This document shows positions 41,283 to 53,278 of a stretch of 64,000 nucleotides of DNA, piece by piece. The translations under genes were made by a program, and so were the position numbers. Below the pieces are notes generated by a model. It did not search any database. It was not told the origin of the DNA and was given only the letters and a program-made list of their open reading frames with translations. Each line of letters begins with the position of its first letter. Position 1 is the first letter of the stretch. The stretch is from Mycolicibacterium sphagni (GTDB taxonomy: Bacteria > Actinomycetota > Actinomycetes > Mycobacteriales > Mycobacteriaceae), in the NCBI RefSeq assembly GCF_013337765.1, contig NZ_VBSB01000003.1, forward strand, positions 372,001 through 436,000, written 5' to 3'.

Positions 41283-41342
41283 TTGGCGAAAGCGCTAGGC
41301 GGTGTTAAGTTGCGGAGCGGTACGTATCGTGCGTCTCTCCCA
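41283..41342 (+). repeat. Leader-like repeat, copy 1
   Basis: Shares with copy 2 the pattern TTGGYGAAA, about 10 variable bases, TGTTAMGTTGCGGARCGGYA, and CGTGCN(0-2)CTCTCCCA. It precedes the weak 87-codon frame at 41440. It may be a relic of a duplicated upstream region. Confidence 0.6.
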
Positions 41343-41439
41343 AGCAATGTGTGTGAGTCGCGTCGCACTCCTATGGCCTTCGACGCGCGGGCCATGGCGA
41401 ATTCGTCGACGTTAAGCACTCGGACCGCAAGGAGCCGGC

Positions 41440-41703
41440 ATGACCCCGTCCAGCACCACAGAAGGCCATGCGTTCCATGAGGTCCGGAATGCCATCGACA
41501 AGCGGCCTGCCAACCGGCGGTCACCGATCGCCGGCGTTGGTTTCACTGCCTCACCGGTAGGTATCGCGTTGAGAGTTAATTTGCTAAAAGTGCCATGCTG
41601 TGCAATTGCTCAGCATGATCAGGCGACACGAACGCGGCCTATCTGCGCTGTTGTTGCAGCTAGGAGAGTTTTTCGGAAAGTTGACCGAGACAAGCTTTGG
41701 TGA
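41440..41703 (+). CDS. Uncertain 87-residue hypothetical protein
   Basis: An ATG frame of 87 codons preceded by a good ribosome site (GCAAGGAG, 5-nt spacing). The product has no signal peptide, no membrane helix and no recognisable domain; the C-terminus is basic. It lies between the two leader repeats, so it may be the degenerate remainder of a gene that once used copy 1. Composition is unlike a typical mycobacterial gene. It could be non-coding. Confidence 0.25.
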   Translation: MTPSSTTEGHAFHEVRNAIDKRPANRRSPIAGVGFTASPVGIALRVNLLKVPCCAIAQHDQATRTRPICAVVAARRVFRKVDRDKLW

Positions 41704-41756
41704 AATTTGGTAACTAATGTTACGTTGCGGAACGGCAAAGTGACGTGCCTCTCCCA
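41697..41756 (+). repeat. Leader-like repeat, copy 2
   Basis: Second copy of the 60-nt element, 414 bp downstream of the first and in the same orientation. It is followed by 48 bp and the start of the surface-protein gene, so this copy is probably the functional leader or promoter region. Confidence 0.6.
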
Positions 41757-41804
41757 CTCTGGGTTGCAACGGCCTCGTCACACCTCGGATAAGCGGGAGA
41801 GTTG

Positions 41805-44800
41805 GTGAGTTCCAAGAAGCCCGGAGGTCGCCACAGAAAGCAGGCGGCCCGCCACCGGAAACAGGTGGAACGTAACCGGCAGCGCGCTGCCCGCAACGGG
41901 ATTGTCGCCGCTGCGGTTGGACTCGGGATGGCGATCGCCGCCGGCCAGGGCGTCGCCTCAGCATCCACCGATGGCGGTACGTCGGATTCAGCGCCAAAGC
42001 CGAGTGCGGCCAATGACTCCGCAACATCCTCGACTCCCAAGCGGGCAACCGGATCGGCCGGATCTGCGCGCAACCGCACTGCGAGCAAGCCATCGTCGGC
42101 GACTCCGCGCTCCTCGTCGGCCGTCAGCACGTCCGGCTCGAGCAGAACCGCCACAGCAACACCCACCACCGGCGCCGAGACAACCACGCCGGCCACCGAC
42201 ACGCCCGTCTCTGCGCCTGCGGCCACCGGCACCACCTCGACGACCGAGCCAAGTGGGAGCACCACCACTGATGACACGGCAACCTCGGTCTCGACGGGTT
42301 CATCTACCCCTGCCGTGTCAGATACCTCGACTGGCGCGGAAACACCCGAGACGGTCGAGGTGGTCGCCACCACGCCGAAAGCCGCAAAGTCGACTGCCGC
42401 CGCTGCCAAGGCCGCTCCCGCCGCGTCGGCGGTGCCGACTGCCGCGGCGACTGCCGCCGCGGACCCTACGCAGGACCCGACCTATCTCAGCGCCGTGGCC
42501 AGGGCGCTCGCCCGGCTCGTCGGCTGGCCCGGCCCGCCCAGTCACTTCGTCGATATCACCAATCACCCGATTGACCAGAGTCTCGACGCGCTCACCGCTC
42601 AACTCGACCAACTGATCGCGACTGCACCGATCGGTGGTCCGGCGCGGTGGATTCGAGATTCCCTCAATTTCGCGGCCATCTTTGTCACCTCGTCGATCCC
42701 CGGCTACACGTTCGGGAGCACCCTCAACGCGTGGGGCGATTTCCTGAATCGCGTGGTGCCGCCGTTCCGGATTGCCGATGGCGCGGGCACCCTGGGCGTG
42801 ATCTCGGTGTACAAGATCATGGGCGCAGCCGTAGTCGGGACGGCTACGGTGCTGACCGACATGCTCAACGGCACCTATGACGTGGAACAAATCGCGGTCG
42901 ACGTCATCAAGGCGACTACCGGAGCCGACGTCACCAAGGCTGATCTCCACGACGCCAACAGCCTCGGAGCAAAGGTCGTTGCGGCTCAGGCTGGGGCAAC
43001 CTTGACGGGCGGCCTCGTCGACGGCGGCGCTTACTACGACCCGACACGGGCCTGGAACCTAACGTTGCCCACTTGGACTGCGGCCCAAGTGAATCCGTTC
43101 ACGCTGGTGACGTATGTCGCCCTGGTCGCCATCTACAAGCGGTTCCAGGAGATAGCCGTCCTACAGACCTTCACAACCAGCACGACCTACGAGAGCTGGC
43201 ACTACACAAACGGGTTGGGCATGTATGCGGCGGGGTCCTTCCATGCGGTCGATGACCTCGGCCGGCCGGTGGACTGGACCTTTGTATCGCAGGGCGCGAC
43301 ATATACCACGGCCGGTAATGCGTTGGTCACCATCAACAACAGCACCGGCGGGTACACCTACACTCCGCCGGCGATATGGGACCCCAAGTTCCAAAACGCG
43401 GCGTTCTTCCACAGGTCGACGTCGGAAAACGAGGCTGACAGGTACGACACCGTGAATATCCCGGTGAGGTCAGCAGACGGCGCCGTGTACACACTCACAT
43501 TCAAGATCTCGATCATCGACGGGACGAACGCCGCCCCGACGGTATCCGCGCCCACCGTTGGCAGCCCCGACGGAGTCGGCGTAGTGAAGGGCAAGATCAA
43601 CGCCAGCGACTCCGATGGGGACACGCTGAAGTACTCGCTAGTCGGATCCTCAGTCAACGGTCTGAGTGGCAATTCCGCGTACACCAAGAACGGTGCCGGC
43701 AACGGCGGCATCGTCACCATCGACCCGACCACGGGCGACTTCACCTATGTCTCATCGGCGACGGCCGGCGCCACTCAGAGCTTCCAGGTGATGGTCAATG
43801 ACGGTCACTACGGCAATACCGTCACAACGGTCACGGTGACCAACAGCACAGCGGCCATCACCCCGGCCAATATCAACACTTCGACGCCGTACGTCGAGAG
43901 CGGTTCGGTGCCAGGCTCTACCAATTTCCCGGGAGTGTTCACCAGCTATGCGCTTGGCAGCGCCACGACGCCGAAGGGCAGCGTGATGTTGACTAACCCG
44001 ACCACCGGCGCTTTCACCTACACCTCGAATGTTGGCCGTACGACGGCGAATGACGATGTGGTCACGCTGCTCGCCACCGACGCCAACGGCCGCACGGTCA
44101 CCCTGAACGTAGCCGTCAAGCCGGCGGTGGTCGACAATGTACCCACGGTGGTTGTCACAACGTCGCCGTACGCAGTTGCTCAAGCCCAGAATGCCACCGG
44201 GAACGCATTGGGGACGTGGTCACTGAACACCAGCACGTGGACGCAGACCACCACCGGAAAGCTCACGTGGTCCGATGCGGACAGCGACCCGCTCACTTAC
44301 GGGGTCAGTACCAACGGCCAAGCAGGCAAGAGCAACAACGGCGGCAACGTCACCCTCAACGCGAACGGCACGTTCACATATACGGTCGTCAAGAATAAGG
44401 CGTACTACCACTCGGCTGCCATCTACTCGCCTACTCAGGTCTTGAATGCGGTCAACGGCACCTCGGCGAACAGTGCCGCCGCGGACTGGTTCGACGTCAC
44501 AGTCTCGGACGGTTTTACCGGCGGCACTGTGACGCAACGGGTTTACGTGCCGATATATGCGGTCAACGCCACACCCACGATTGCGGGCAGCAAGCTCAGT
44601 GCCGGCTCGATCACCTTCGTCGGTACGAACGACGCCGACAGTGAAGACACCTACGGCAACTTCGAGGTGGTCGTGCCGAGTGGGTGGAACTATGTCGGTT
44701 CCGGTGCCAAGGGCTTGAACACGGGTACCTTGACGCGGTTGTCGGGCAGCAATTCCGCATCGATGACACTCTACGACCGGGACGGCAGCGGCAACCGCTA

Positions 44801-44861
44801 CTACAACGTGGATGCGTATGGCCGCACCATAAACACCCAGGGTGTCACCAGGACGTGGTAG
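41805..44861 (+). CDS. Large exported Ig-like/cadherin-like repeat protein
   Basis: 1018 residues from GTG 41805 (GGGAGA with 4-nt spacing; the TTG one codon earlier is less suitable). A very basic N-tail (RHRKQAARHRKQVERNRQR) precedes a hydrophobic signal segment (about 31-52). Then come a Ser/Thr/Ala/Pro-rich stalk (about 53-225), a folded region (about 225-570), and three or four Ig/VCBS-like modules starting near residues 575, 684, 777 and 920. Module hallmarks are DSDGDTLKYSLVG, IDPTTGDFTYV and DADSDPLTYGVS. Expected at the cell surface or secreted, possibly adhesive. Such proteins are common in environmental mycobacteria; the ligand is unknown. Confidence 0.8.
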   Translation: MSSKKPGGRHRKQAARHRKQVERNRQRAARNGIVAAAVGLGMAIAAGQGVASASTDGGTSDSAPKPSAANDSATSSTPKRATGSAGSARNRTASKPSSATPRSSSAVSTSGSSRTATATPTTGAETTTPATDTPVSAPAATGTTSTTEPSGSTTTDDTATSVSTGSSTPAVSDTSTGAETPETVEVVATTPKAAKSTAAAAKAAPAASAVPTAAATAAADPTQDPTYLSAVARALARLVGWPGPPSHFVDITNHPIDQSLDALTAQLDQLIATAPIGGPARWIRDSLNFAAIFVTSSIPGYTFGSTLNAWGDFLNRVVPPFRIADGAGTLGVISVYKIMGAAVVGTATVLTDMLNGTYDVEQIAVDVIKATTGADVTKADLHDANSLGAKVVAAQAGATLTGGLVDGGAYYDPTRAWNLTLPTWTAAQVNPFTLVTYVALVAIYKRFQEIAVLQTFTTSTTYESWHYTNGLGMYAAGSFHAVDDLGRPVDWTFVSQGATYTTAGNALVTINNSTGGYTYTPPAIWDPKFQNAAFFHRSTSENEADRYDTVNIPVRSADGAVYTLTFKISIIDGTNAAPTVSAPTVGSPDGVGVVKGKINASDSDGDTLKYSLVGSSVNGLSGNSAYTKNGAGNGGIVTIDPTTGDFTYVSSATAGATQSFQVMVNDGHYGNTVTTVTVTNSTAAITPANINTSTPYVESGSVPGSTNFPGVFTSYALGSATTPKGSVMLTNPTTGAFTYTSNVGRTTANDDVVTLLATDANGRTVTLNVAVKPAVVDNVPTVVVTTSPYAVAQAQNATGNALGTWSLNTSTWTQTTTGKLTWSDADSDPLTYGVSTNGQAGKSNNGGNVTLNANGTFTYTVVKNKAYYHSAAIYSPTQVLNAVNGTSANSAAADWFDVTVSDGFTGGTVTQRVYVPIYAVNATPTIAGSKLSAGSITFVGTNDADSEDTYGNFEVVVPSGWNYVGSGAKGLNTGTLTRLSGSNSASMTLYDRDGSGNRYYNVDAYGRTINTQGVTRTW

Positions 44862-44872
44862 GCCGCTCGGTA

Positions 44873-44909
44873 CCAGGTCAATTCCGTCGGCGGAAATCAA
44901 TGTGCCTGG
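44873..44909. terminator. Possible bidirectional terminator hairpin
   Basis: Between convergent genes, TTCCG-TCGG-CGGAA (44882-44895) forms a small hairpin, enclosed by CCAGG (44873-44877) and CCTGG (44905-44909). The nested pairing could stop transcription from both sides. There is no T-tract. Confidence 0.35.
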
Positions 44910-44922
44910 CGCGCAACTGATA

Positions 44923-46308
44923 TCACAACCCCGCAAGCTGGGGCAGCGTCGCGTGCGCGATCAGGAAGTAGATGATCAACCCGGTGCCGTCGACGATCGT
45001 GGCGATCATCGGCGCCGAGACGACAGCGGGATCGACGCGGCACTTCTTCAGTAGCAGGGGCAGGACCGAGGACACCAGAGCCGACCACATCACGATCGCG
45101 GCCACCGTCAGGGCCACCGTGACCGTGATCTGCGGCCCGACTCCCAGCGTCCACGCGCGGACGATCGCGGCGGCCGCCATGGTAAGGGCGACAAGGAAAC
45201 CCGTCGACAACTCCTTGGCCAGGATGCGGGGCAGGTCGCGCAACCGCACCTGGCCGGTTCCCATGGCGCGCACCAGCGTTGTGGTGATCTGGGTACCGGT
45301 ATTGCCACCCGTGCCTATGAGCAGGGGGATGAAGAAGGCAAGCGCGACAACGGCTTCCATCTCGTCTTCGAACGCGCGCAGCACCGTGCCGGTGTAGGCC
45401 TCGGCCACGAACAGCACGAGCAGCCACACAATTCGTTTGCGCCACAACCGAAGTGGCGACGCACGAAGATAGGGGACTTCGAGAGGTTCCGAGCCGCCCT
45501 GGCGCTCGGCGTCCCGGGTCGCCTCGGCTTCGAGGATGTCGGCCGCAGCGTCTGCGGTCAGCACACCGAGTAGCCTGCGCTGATCGTCGACCACCGGCAG
45601 CGCCGCCAGCTCGTAGTCGAGCAGTGATTGCGCGGCCTGCTCGGCGTCGATCAGGGGACGGACCCAGACGGGATCGTCGCTGCTCAGTTCTGCGACGGAC
45701 TGGTCCGGTTGGGCCAGCACCAGGTCCTGGAATTCCAGGAAGCCGATCAGCCTGCGGTCGGCGTCGGTCACGTAGATCAGGGCGCCGTGGCGGGCCCTGC
45801 CGCGCACCTGGGCGCTCTGGGTGCGGACCAGCTCCTCCGCCTCGGCGGCGGTGATCGAGTCCGGGACGGTGAAGACGTCGGGGAGCATGTGCGCCGCGAC
45901 CGAGGTCGGCGGCCACCGCAGCACCTCGCGCAGGACCTCCGCCTGGGGACCACCGATCTGGTCCAAAAGCTTGTCGCGGCCCGAATTCGTCAGCCGCCGA
46001 AGGATTTCCGCCGCCTCGTCGGTTCCGACGGTTTCCAGCCAGCGCGCCGACTGCGCGGTGTCGGCCGAACCGACGATGCGGGTCGCCAGATCGGGGTCGA
46101 CCGAGCCGAGCAGCTCGGGGCCCGTCGCCCCGTCGAGCAGTGATACGAAGCCGGCCAGCTTCTCCCGGGACATGGTGCCGACCTGGCGGCTTCGCTCCAC
46201 GGATCCGACCGAGCGCAGCCACTCGTCGACCGCCTCGGGGGAGTCCAGTCGGTCGGCCCGGACCGGTAGAACACCGAGCACGCCAGCATCGAGACCGGGA
46301 CCCTTCAT
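44923..46308 (-). CDS. mgtE: Magnesium transporter MgtE
   Basis: 461-residue Mg2+ channel. The N-terminal helical MgtE-N domain (about 1-125) is followed by two CBS domains (about 130-255) that sense Mg2+, a plug helix, and five membrane helices in the C-terminal 190 residues. Pore motifs are [12 protein letters not shown] and [21 protein letters not shown] 46308 is preferred because GAGGAG lies 4 nt upstream; the in-frame ATG at 46320 lacks such a site. It is divergent from ribBA and convergent with the surface-protein gene. Confidence 0.92.
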   Translation of the reverse strand: MKGPGLDAGVLGVLPVRADRLDSPEAVDEWLRSVGSVERSRQVGTMSREKLAGFVSLLDGATGPELLGSVDPDLATRIVGSADTAQSARWLETVGTDEAAEILRRLTNSGRDKLLDQIGGPQAEVLREVLRWPPTSVAAHMLPDVFTVPDSITAAEAEELVRTQSAQVRGRARHGALIYVTDADRRLIGFLEFQDLVLAQPDQSVAELSSDDPVWVRPLIDAEQAAQSLLDYELAALPVVDDQRRLLGVLTADAAADILEAEATRDAERQGGSEPLEVPYLRASPLRLWRKRIVWLLVLFVAEAYTGTVLRAFEDEMEAVVALAFFIPLLIGTGGNTGTQITTTLVRAMGTGQVRLRDLPRILAKELSTGFLVALTMAAAAIVRAWTLGVGPQITVTVALTVAAIVMWSALVSSVLPLLLKKCRVDPAVVSAPMIATIVDGTGLIIYFLIAHATLPQLAGL

Positions 46309-46588
46309 CGCACTCCTCATAGCTCGTTCTCGGAGGTATGAGATCGCACGGTCGGCGTATCACGACCGCCCAGAGGCGGTGCGCGCCGAGAGTTCATCGG
46401 CCGTTCACCCCGTGGGTCCGTCCTGTCACGTACGTCACACCGCCCCGGCTGGCCTGCAGATATCTGCGATCGGGACCGCCGGGCGGGGGTGGAGTGGGCC
46501 GCTGAACAGGACGGGCATCAGTTGCGTGCCCGTGGTGGTTCATACTGTCTACAAGCAGCATCACGTGAGAAATGGGCAGGCAGCAAGG
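46309..46588. other. 280-bp divergent spacer with several palindromes
   Basis: Contains CGGTCG..CGACCG (46349-46368) and ACCGCC-CAGA-GGCGGT (46365-46380), which overlap and are mutually exclusive if transcribed, and a 12-bp palindrome GCAGATATCTGC (46456-46467). The first two fall in the expected mgtE leader. No M-box or FMN riboswitch consensus was recognised. Confidence 0.45.
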
Positions 46589-48783
<2,195 letters not shown>

Positions 48784-48797
<14 letters not shown>

Positions 48798-49248
48798 GTC
48801 GCATCACCACTTCGCCCGCGCCGCCGCCGGTGGGCACTTCGGTGAATCCGAGACTCTCGTACACCCTGCGTGCCGCGGCGTTGCCCGCGGCCATTCGCAG
48901 TGTGACGGTGTGCACCCCGCGCCGGCGCGCCCAGTCCAGCGCCGCCGCCACCAGGCGGCGGCCGAGCCCGCGTCCGCGCGCAGCGGGGTCGAGCCACAGT
49001 GAGTACACGTAGGCCGTCTCAGCGCTCTCCTGGTAGGCGGCGACCATGCCGACGGGCTGGCCGGCCAAGACCACCATGAACTGGGCGTGATCGCGCAGCC
49101 GTCGGCGCCAGTCGGCGGGGGTGAAGCGCGCCTCGACGAGGTACTGCTTGTCCGCTGTGCCGAACGTGTCGGTGAGCGCGCGCAGCCGAAGTTCGGCGAA
49201 CTGCTCCCAGTCCGACTCGGTGAGGCGGGTGATCCGCGTCGTGGGCAC
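48784..49248 (-). CDS. GNAT-family N-acetyltransferase
   Basis: 154-residue acetyl-CoA-dependent acyltransferase. Motif A is YVYSLWLDPAARGRGLGRRL, with the pyrophosphate-binding RGRGLGRR, followed by the C-terminal NAAARRVYESLGFTEV. The substrate cannot be predicted. GTG 49248 is the best start before the domain; there is no clear ribosome site. It is divergent from uvrC with starts 57 bp apart. In M. tuberculosis lprH and Rv1419 lie here instead. Confidence 0.82.
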
Positions 49249-49293
49249 GCCGTCGACGGTAATGCTTGGTGTCGAGCAGTCGGACGGCCCGAC

Positions 49294-49299
49294 TAACCT
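49294..49299 (+). promoter_or_regulatory. -10 element, probable leaderless start of uvrC
   Basis: TAACCT fits TANNNT and ends 6 nt before the uvrC GTG, suggesting that the mRNA begins at the start codon. GGAG just upstream of the GTG would then not be transcribed. Confidence 0.4.
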
Positions 49300-49305
49300 G
49301 GGAGC

Positions 49306-51306
49306 GTGCCCGATCCCGCCACGTACCGCCCGGCGCCCGGGTCGATTCCAGTCGAGCCGGGTGTCTATCGATTCCGGGATCCGCACGGCCGAGTGATCTA
49401 CGTCGGCAAGGCCAAAAGCCTGCGCAGCCGGCTGACGTCGTACTTCCAGGACATCTCCGCCCTGCATCCCCGCACCCGCCAGATGGTGACCACCGCGGCC
49501 AAGGTCGAGTGGACGGTGGTCAACACCGAGGTCGAGGCGCTGCAGCTGGAATACAACTGGATCAAGGAGTTCGACCCGCGATTCAACGTCCGCTACCGCG
49601 ACGACAAGTCCTATCCGGTGCTGGCCGTCACCCTCAACGACGAGTACCCGCGGCTGTTCGTCTACCGCGGGCCGCGCCGCAAGGGCGTCCGCTACTTCGG
49701 CCCGTACTCGCACGCCTGGGCCATCCGGGAAACCCTGGATCTGCTGACCCGGGTGTTTCCCGCCCGCACCTGCTCGGCGGGAGTGTTCAAGCGGCACAGC
49801 CAAATCGACCGTCCCTGCCTGCTGGGCTACATCGACAAATGCTCGGCACCGTGCGTCGGCCGGGTCAGCGCCGAGGAACACCGCAAGATAGTCCTCGATT
49901 TCTGCGACTTCCTATCCGGCAAGACCGACCGCTTCGCCCGCGAGCTGGAACACCAGATGAACGCGGCGTCCGCCGAGCTCGACTTCGAGCGGGCGGCCCG
50001 GCTGCGCGACGATATCGCCGCGCTCAAGCGCGCGCTGGAGAAGCAGGCCGTCGTGCTCGGTGACGGCACCGACGCCGACGTCGTCGCCTTCGCCGATGAC
50101 GATCTGGAGGCGGCCGTTCAGGTGTTCCATGTCCGGGGCGGGCGGGTGCGCGGCCAGCGCGGCTGGGTGGTCGAAAAGCCCAGTGATCCAGGCGATTCCG
50201 CGGAAGCCCGACTGGTCGAGCAGTTCCTCACCCAGTTCTACGGCGACCAGGCCGAATTAGGCGGTGCCGCAGACGAATCCACCAACCCGGTGCCCCGGGA
50301 GGTGCTGGTGCCGTGCCTGCCACCCAACGCCGACGAGCTGGCCGACTGGCTCTCGGGGCTGCGCGGCTCCCGGGTGACGCTGCGGGTGCCGCAGCGCGGC
50401 GACAAGAAGGCCCTGGCCGAAACGGTGCACCGCAACGCCCAGGAGGCGCTGCAGCAGCACAAGCTCAAGCGCGCAGGCGACTTCACCGCCAGATCGGCTG
50501 CGCTGCAGAACATTCAGGAATCCCTGGGCCTGGCCGAAGCGCCGCTGCGCATCGAATGCGTCGATATCAGCCACGTCCAGGGCACCGATGTGGTGGCCTC
50601 CCTGGTGGTGTTCGAGGACGGCCTGCCGCGCAAATCCGACTACCGGCATTTCGCGATCCGCGAGGCGGCAGGCGAGGGCCGCTCCGACGACGTGGCCTCG
50701 ATCGCGGAGGTGACCCGCCGCCGCTTCACCCGCCACGTGCAGGAACAGCAGCAGCCGATCGAGGAGTTCTCCGCGGAAGGCAAATCCCGCAAGTTCGCCT
50801 ACCCGCCGAACCTGTACGTCGTCGACGGCGGCGCCCCCCAGGTCAATGCGGCCCAGGCGGTGCTCGACGAACTCGGCGTCACCGACGTCGCCGTCATCGG
50901 TCTGGCCAAACGCCTCGAGGAGGTGTGGGTGCCCATGGAAACAGATCCGGTCATTCTGGCCAGGAACAGTGAGGGTCTCTATCTGTTGCAGCGGGTCCGC
51001 GACGAAGCCCATCGCTTCGCGATCACCTACCACCGCAGCAAGCGGTCCAAGCGGATGACGGCCTCGGCTCTGGACGCGGTGCCCGGGCTCGGGGACATCC
51101 GGCGCAAGGCGCTGGTGACCCACTTCGGATCGTTGACCCGGTTGCGGCAGGCCAGTGTCGACGAGATCACCTCGGTGCCGGGCATCGGCGCCGCGACCGC
51201 CGCCGCGGTGCTGGAAGCGCTAGGCGTGATTGTGGATTCGGTGGGATCGGCTGCGCAGGGCGACCCGGTCAGTGAAGATCAGTCTGCTGAACAGGCGACG
51301 CGATGA
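49306..51306 (+). CDS. uvrC: Excinuclease ABC subunit C
   Basis: Nucleotide excision repair nuclease that makes the 3' and 5' incisions. 666 residues. The N-terminal GIY-YIG domain reads [26 protein letters not shown] UvrB-binding UVR motif is near residue 225 ([20 protein letters not shown]). The RNase H-like 5' nuclease domain has [20 protein letters not shown] and YVVDGGAPQ. Two C-terminal helix-hairpin-helix motifs ([26 protein letters not shown]) bind DNA. Its stop overlaps rapZ. Confidence 0.96.
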   Translation: MPDPATYRPAPGSIPVEPGVYRFRDPHGRVIYVGKAKSLRSRLTSYFQDISALHPRTRQMVTTAAKVEWTVVNTEVEALQLEYNWIKEFDPRFNVRYRDDKSYPVLAVTLNDEYPRLFVYRGPRRKGVRYFGPYSHAWAIRETLDLLTRVFPARTCSAGVFKRHSQIDRPCLLGYIDKCSAPCVGRVSAEEHRKIVLDFCDFLSGKTDRFARELEHQMNAASAELDFERAARLRDDIAALKRALEKQAVVLGDGTDADVVAFADDDLEAAVQVFHVRGGRVRGQRGWVVEKPSDPGDSAEARLVEQFLTQFYGDQAELGGAADESTNPVPREVLVPCLPPNADELADWLSGLRGSRVTLRVPQRGDKKALAETVHRNAQEALQQHKLKRAGDFTARSAALQNIQESLGLAEAPLRIECVDISHVQGTDVVASLVVFEDGLPRKSDYRHFAIREAAGEGRSDDVASIAEVTRRRFTRHVQEQQQPIEEFSAEGKSRKFAYPPNLYVVDGGAPQVNAAQAVLDELGVTDVAVIGLAKRLEEVWVPMETDPVILARNSEGLYLLQRVRDEAHRFAITYHRSKRSKRMTASALDAVPGLGDIRRKALVTHFGSLTRLRQASVDEITSVPGIGAATAAAVLEALGVIVDSVGSAAQGDPVSEDQSAEQATR

Positions 51307-52220
51307 CAGAAAACAGCACAGGCGAAGACATGCACACCGGACAGGCCGGCGAGGAATCGGGTATCGACGTGGTGTTGGTGACGGGCCTGTCCGGGGCCGG
51401 CCGGGGAACCGCGGCCAAGGTGCTCGAAGATCTCGGCTGGTATGTGGCCGACAATCTGCCGCCCGAACTCATCGCCCGGATGGTGGACTTCGGCCTCGCA
51501 GCCGGCTCGCGGATCACCAAGCTGGCGGTGGTGATGGACGTGCGGTCCCGGGGATTCACCGGTGACCTGGAGTCGGTGCGCACCGAGCTGGCGACCCGCG
51601 ACATCCATGCACGGGTGCTGTTCATGGAGGCCTCCGACGACATCCTGGTGCGCCGGTACGAGAACAACCGGCGCAGTCACCCGCTGCAGGGCAACCAGAC
51701 GCTGGCCGAAGGCATTGTCGCCGAGCGATCGATGCTGGCCCCGGTGCGGGCGTCGGCGGATCTGGTCATCGACACCTCGACTCTCTCGGTGCATGGTTTG
51801 CGGGAGAGCATCGAACGGGCCTTCGGCGGGGAGGTCGTCGCGCAGACCAGCGTGACCGTCGAGTCGTTCGGCTTCAAGTACGGCCTGCCGATGGACTCCG
51901 ACATGGTGATGGACGTCCGCTTCCTGCCCAACCCGCACTGGGTCGACGAGCTGCGGCCGCACACCGGCCAGCATCCGGCGGTCCGTGACTACGTCCTGGG
52001 TCAACCTGGTGCCGCGGAGTTCTTGCAGACCTACCATCAGCTGCTGAGACTCGTGGTCGACGGCTACAGCCGGGAGGGGAAGCGATACATGACCGTGGCC
52101 ATCGGCTGCACCGGCGGTAAGCACCGCAGTGTCGCCATGGCCGAAGCGCTCGCCGGACTGCTCGAGGACAACGAGCATCTGTCCGTCCGGGTGCTGCACC
52201 GCGATCTGGGTCGCGAATGA
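51303..52220 (+). CDS. rapZ: RapZ/YvcJ-family nucleotide-binding protein (Rv1421-like)
   Basis: 305 residues. The N-terminal P-loop domain reads [15 protein letters not shown], so the Walker A Lys is Arg; the same substitution is known in mycobacterial homologues. [10 protein letters not shown] and [12 protein letters not shown] are family blocks. The C-terminal domain, which binds RNA or GlcN6P in the enterobacterial RapZ, has [16 protein letters not shown]. In mycobacteria the role is not established. Conserved uvrC-rapZ-yvcK-whiA order, with ATGA overlaps. Confidence 0.92.
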   Translation: MTENSTGEDMHTGQAGEESGIDVVLVTGLSGAGRGTAAKVLEDLGWYVADNLPPELIARMVDFGLAAGSRITKLAVVMDVRSRGFTGDLESVRTELATRDIHARVLFMEASDDILVRRYENNRRSHPLQGNQTLAEGIVAERSMLAPVRASADLVIDTSTLSVHGLRESIERAFGGEVVAQTSVTVESFGFKYGLPMDSDMVMDVRFLPNPHWVDELRPHTGQHPAVRDYVLGQPGAAEFLQTYHQLLRLVVDGYSREGKRYMTVAIGCTGGKHRSVAMAEALAGLLEDNEHLSVRVLHRDLGRE

Positions 52221-53278
52221 GTCGTATCGTCGCCCTGGGTGGTGGGCATGGTTTGTACGCGACGCTGTCGGCAGCGCGGCGTCTCACCCACGACATCACC
52301 GCGGTGGTGACCGTCGCCGACGACGGCGGATCGTCGGGCCGGCTGCGCAGCGAACTCGATATCGTGCCCCCAGGTGATCTGCGAATGGCATTGGCCGCCT
52401 TGGCTTCTGACAGTCCACACGGCCGGTTGTGGGCCACCATCCTGCAGCACCGGTTCGGTGGCAGCGGTGCGCTCGCCGGGCACCCGATCGGCAATCTGAT
52501 GCTGGCCGGACTCAACGAGGTGCTGGCCGATCCGGTGGCCGCGCTCGACGAACTGGGCCGCATTCTCGGTGTCAAGGGCAGAGTGCTGCCGATGTGCCCG
52601 ATCGCCCTGCAGATCGAAGCCGACGTGTCCGGACTGGATGGCGACCCCCGGATGAGCCGGGTGATCCGCGGCCAGGTGGCGGTGGCGACCACCCCGGGCA
52701 AGGTGCGCCGGGTGCGCCTGCTTCCGGGCGATCCGCCCGCCACCCGGCAGGCGATCGACGCCATCATGACCGCCGATCTGGTGGTGCTCGGACCGGGCTC
52801 GTGGTTCACCAGCGTGATCCCGCACGTGCTGGTGCCGGAACTGGCGGCGGCGCTGAAAGCCACCACCGCACGGCGGGCCCTGGTGCTGAACCTGGCCGCC
52901 GAGCCGGGGGAGACGGCCGGTTTCTCGGCCGAGCGTCACTTGCACGTTCTGGCCCAGCATGCGCCGGGATTCGTCGTCGACGAGATCGTCGTGGACGCCG
53001 CCCGCGTCCCGTCTGACCGGGAGCGTGACCAACTCCGGCGTACCGCAAGCCAGCTGGAAGCTTCAGTTCGGTTTGCTGACGTCTCCAGACCTGGTACACC
53101 TTTACATGACCCGGCGAAGCTGGCTGCGGCGCTTGACGGTGTGCGTACTCGGAATACGATTCCCGCGGCATCTTCCCTCCCGTCTGCTGCGTCCATTACG
53201 TCCGGAGTGACTCGACAGGGGGATGGGGTGCAGGGACCTGCTGGCAACGGACCGAGAGGTGACGACCCGTGGCGATGA
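52217..53278 (+). CDS. yvcK: YvcK/CofD-like protein (gluconeogenesis factor, CuvA)
   Basis: 353 residues. The N-terminal phosphate-binding loop is [15 protein letters not shown], followed by [23 protein letters not shown] and [14 protein letters not shown], all family hallmarks for UDP-sugar binding. The mycobacterial homologue (Rv1422, CuvA) affects cell-wall synthesis and carbon-source-dependent growth. A C-terminal Ser/Gly-rich tail of about 35 residues is less conserved. Overlaps rapZ and whiA. Confidence 0.92.
   Translation: MSRIVALGGGHGLYATLSAARRLTHDITAVVTVADDGGSSGRLRSELDIVPPGDLRMALAALASDSPHGRLWATILQHRFGGSGALAGHPIGNLMLAGLNEVLADPVAALDELGRILGVKGRVLPMCPIALQIEADVSGLDGDPRMSRVIRGQVAVATTPGKVRRVRLLPGDPPATRQAIDAIMTADLVVLGPGSWFTSVIPHVLVPELAAALKATTARRALVLNLAAEPGETAGFSAERHLHVLAQHAPGFVVDEIVVDAARVPSDRERDQLRRTASQLEASVRFADVSRPGTPLHDPAKLAAALDGVRTRNTIPAASSLPSAASITSGVTRQGDGVQGPAGNGPRGDDPWR

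Larger units (their letters stand above)
41127..41804 (+). other. 678-bp region before the surface-protein gene, with a duplicated leader
   Basis: AT-richer than its surroundings and without a secure gene. It holds two related 60-nt elements (41283-41342 and 41697-41756) and one short, uncertain reading frame between them (41440-41703). The right-hand element ends 48 bp before the surface-protein start codon and probably belongs to its promoter or 5' leader. No known riboswitch pattern is recognised. Confidence 0.5.

Noticed and set aside
46309..46588. M-box (Mg2+) riboswitch upstream of mgtE
   Set aside because: The conserved M-box core was not found on the mgtE strand; only unrelated short hairpins are present.
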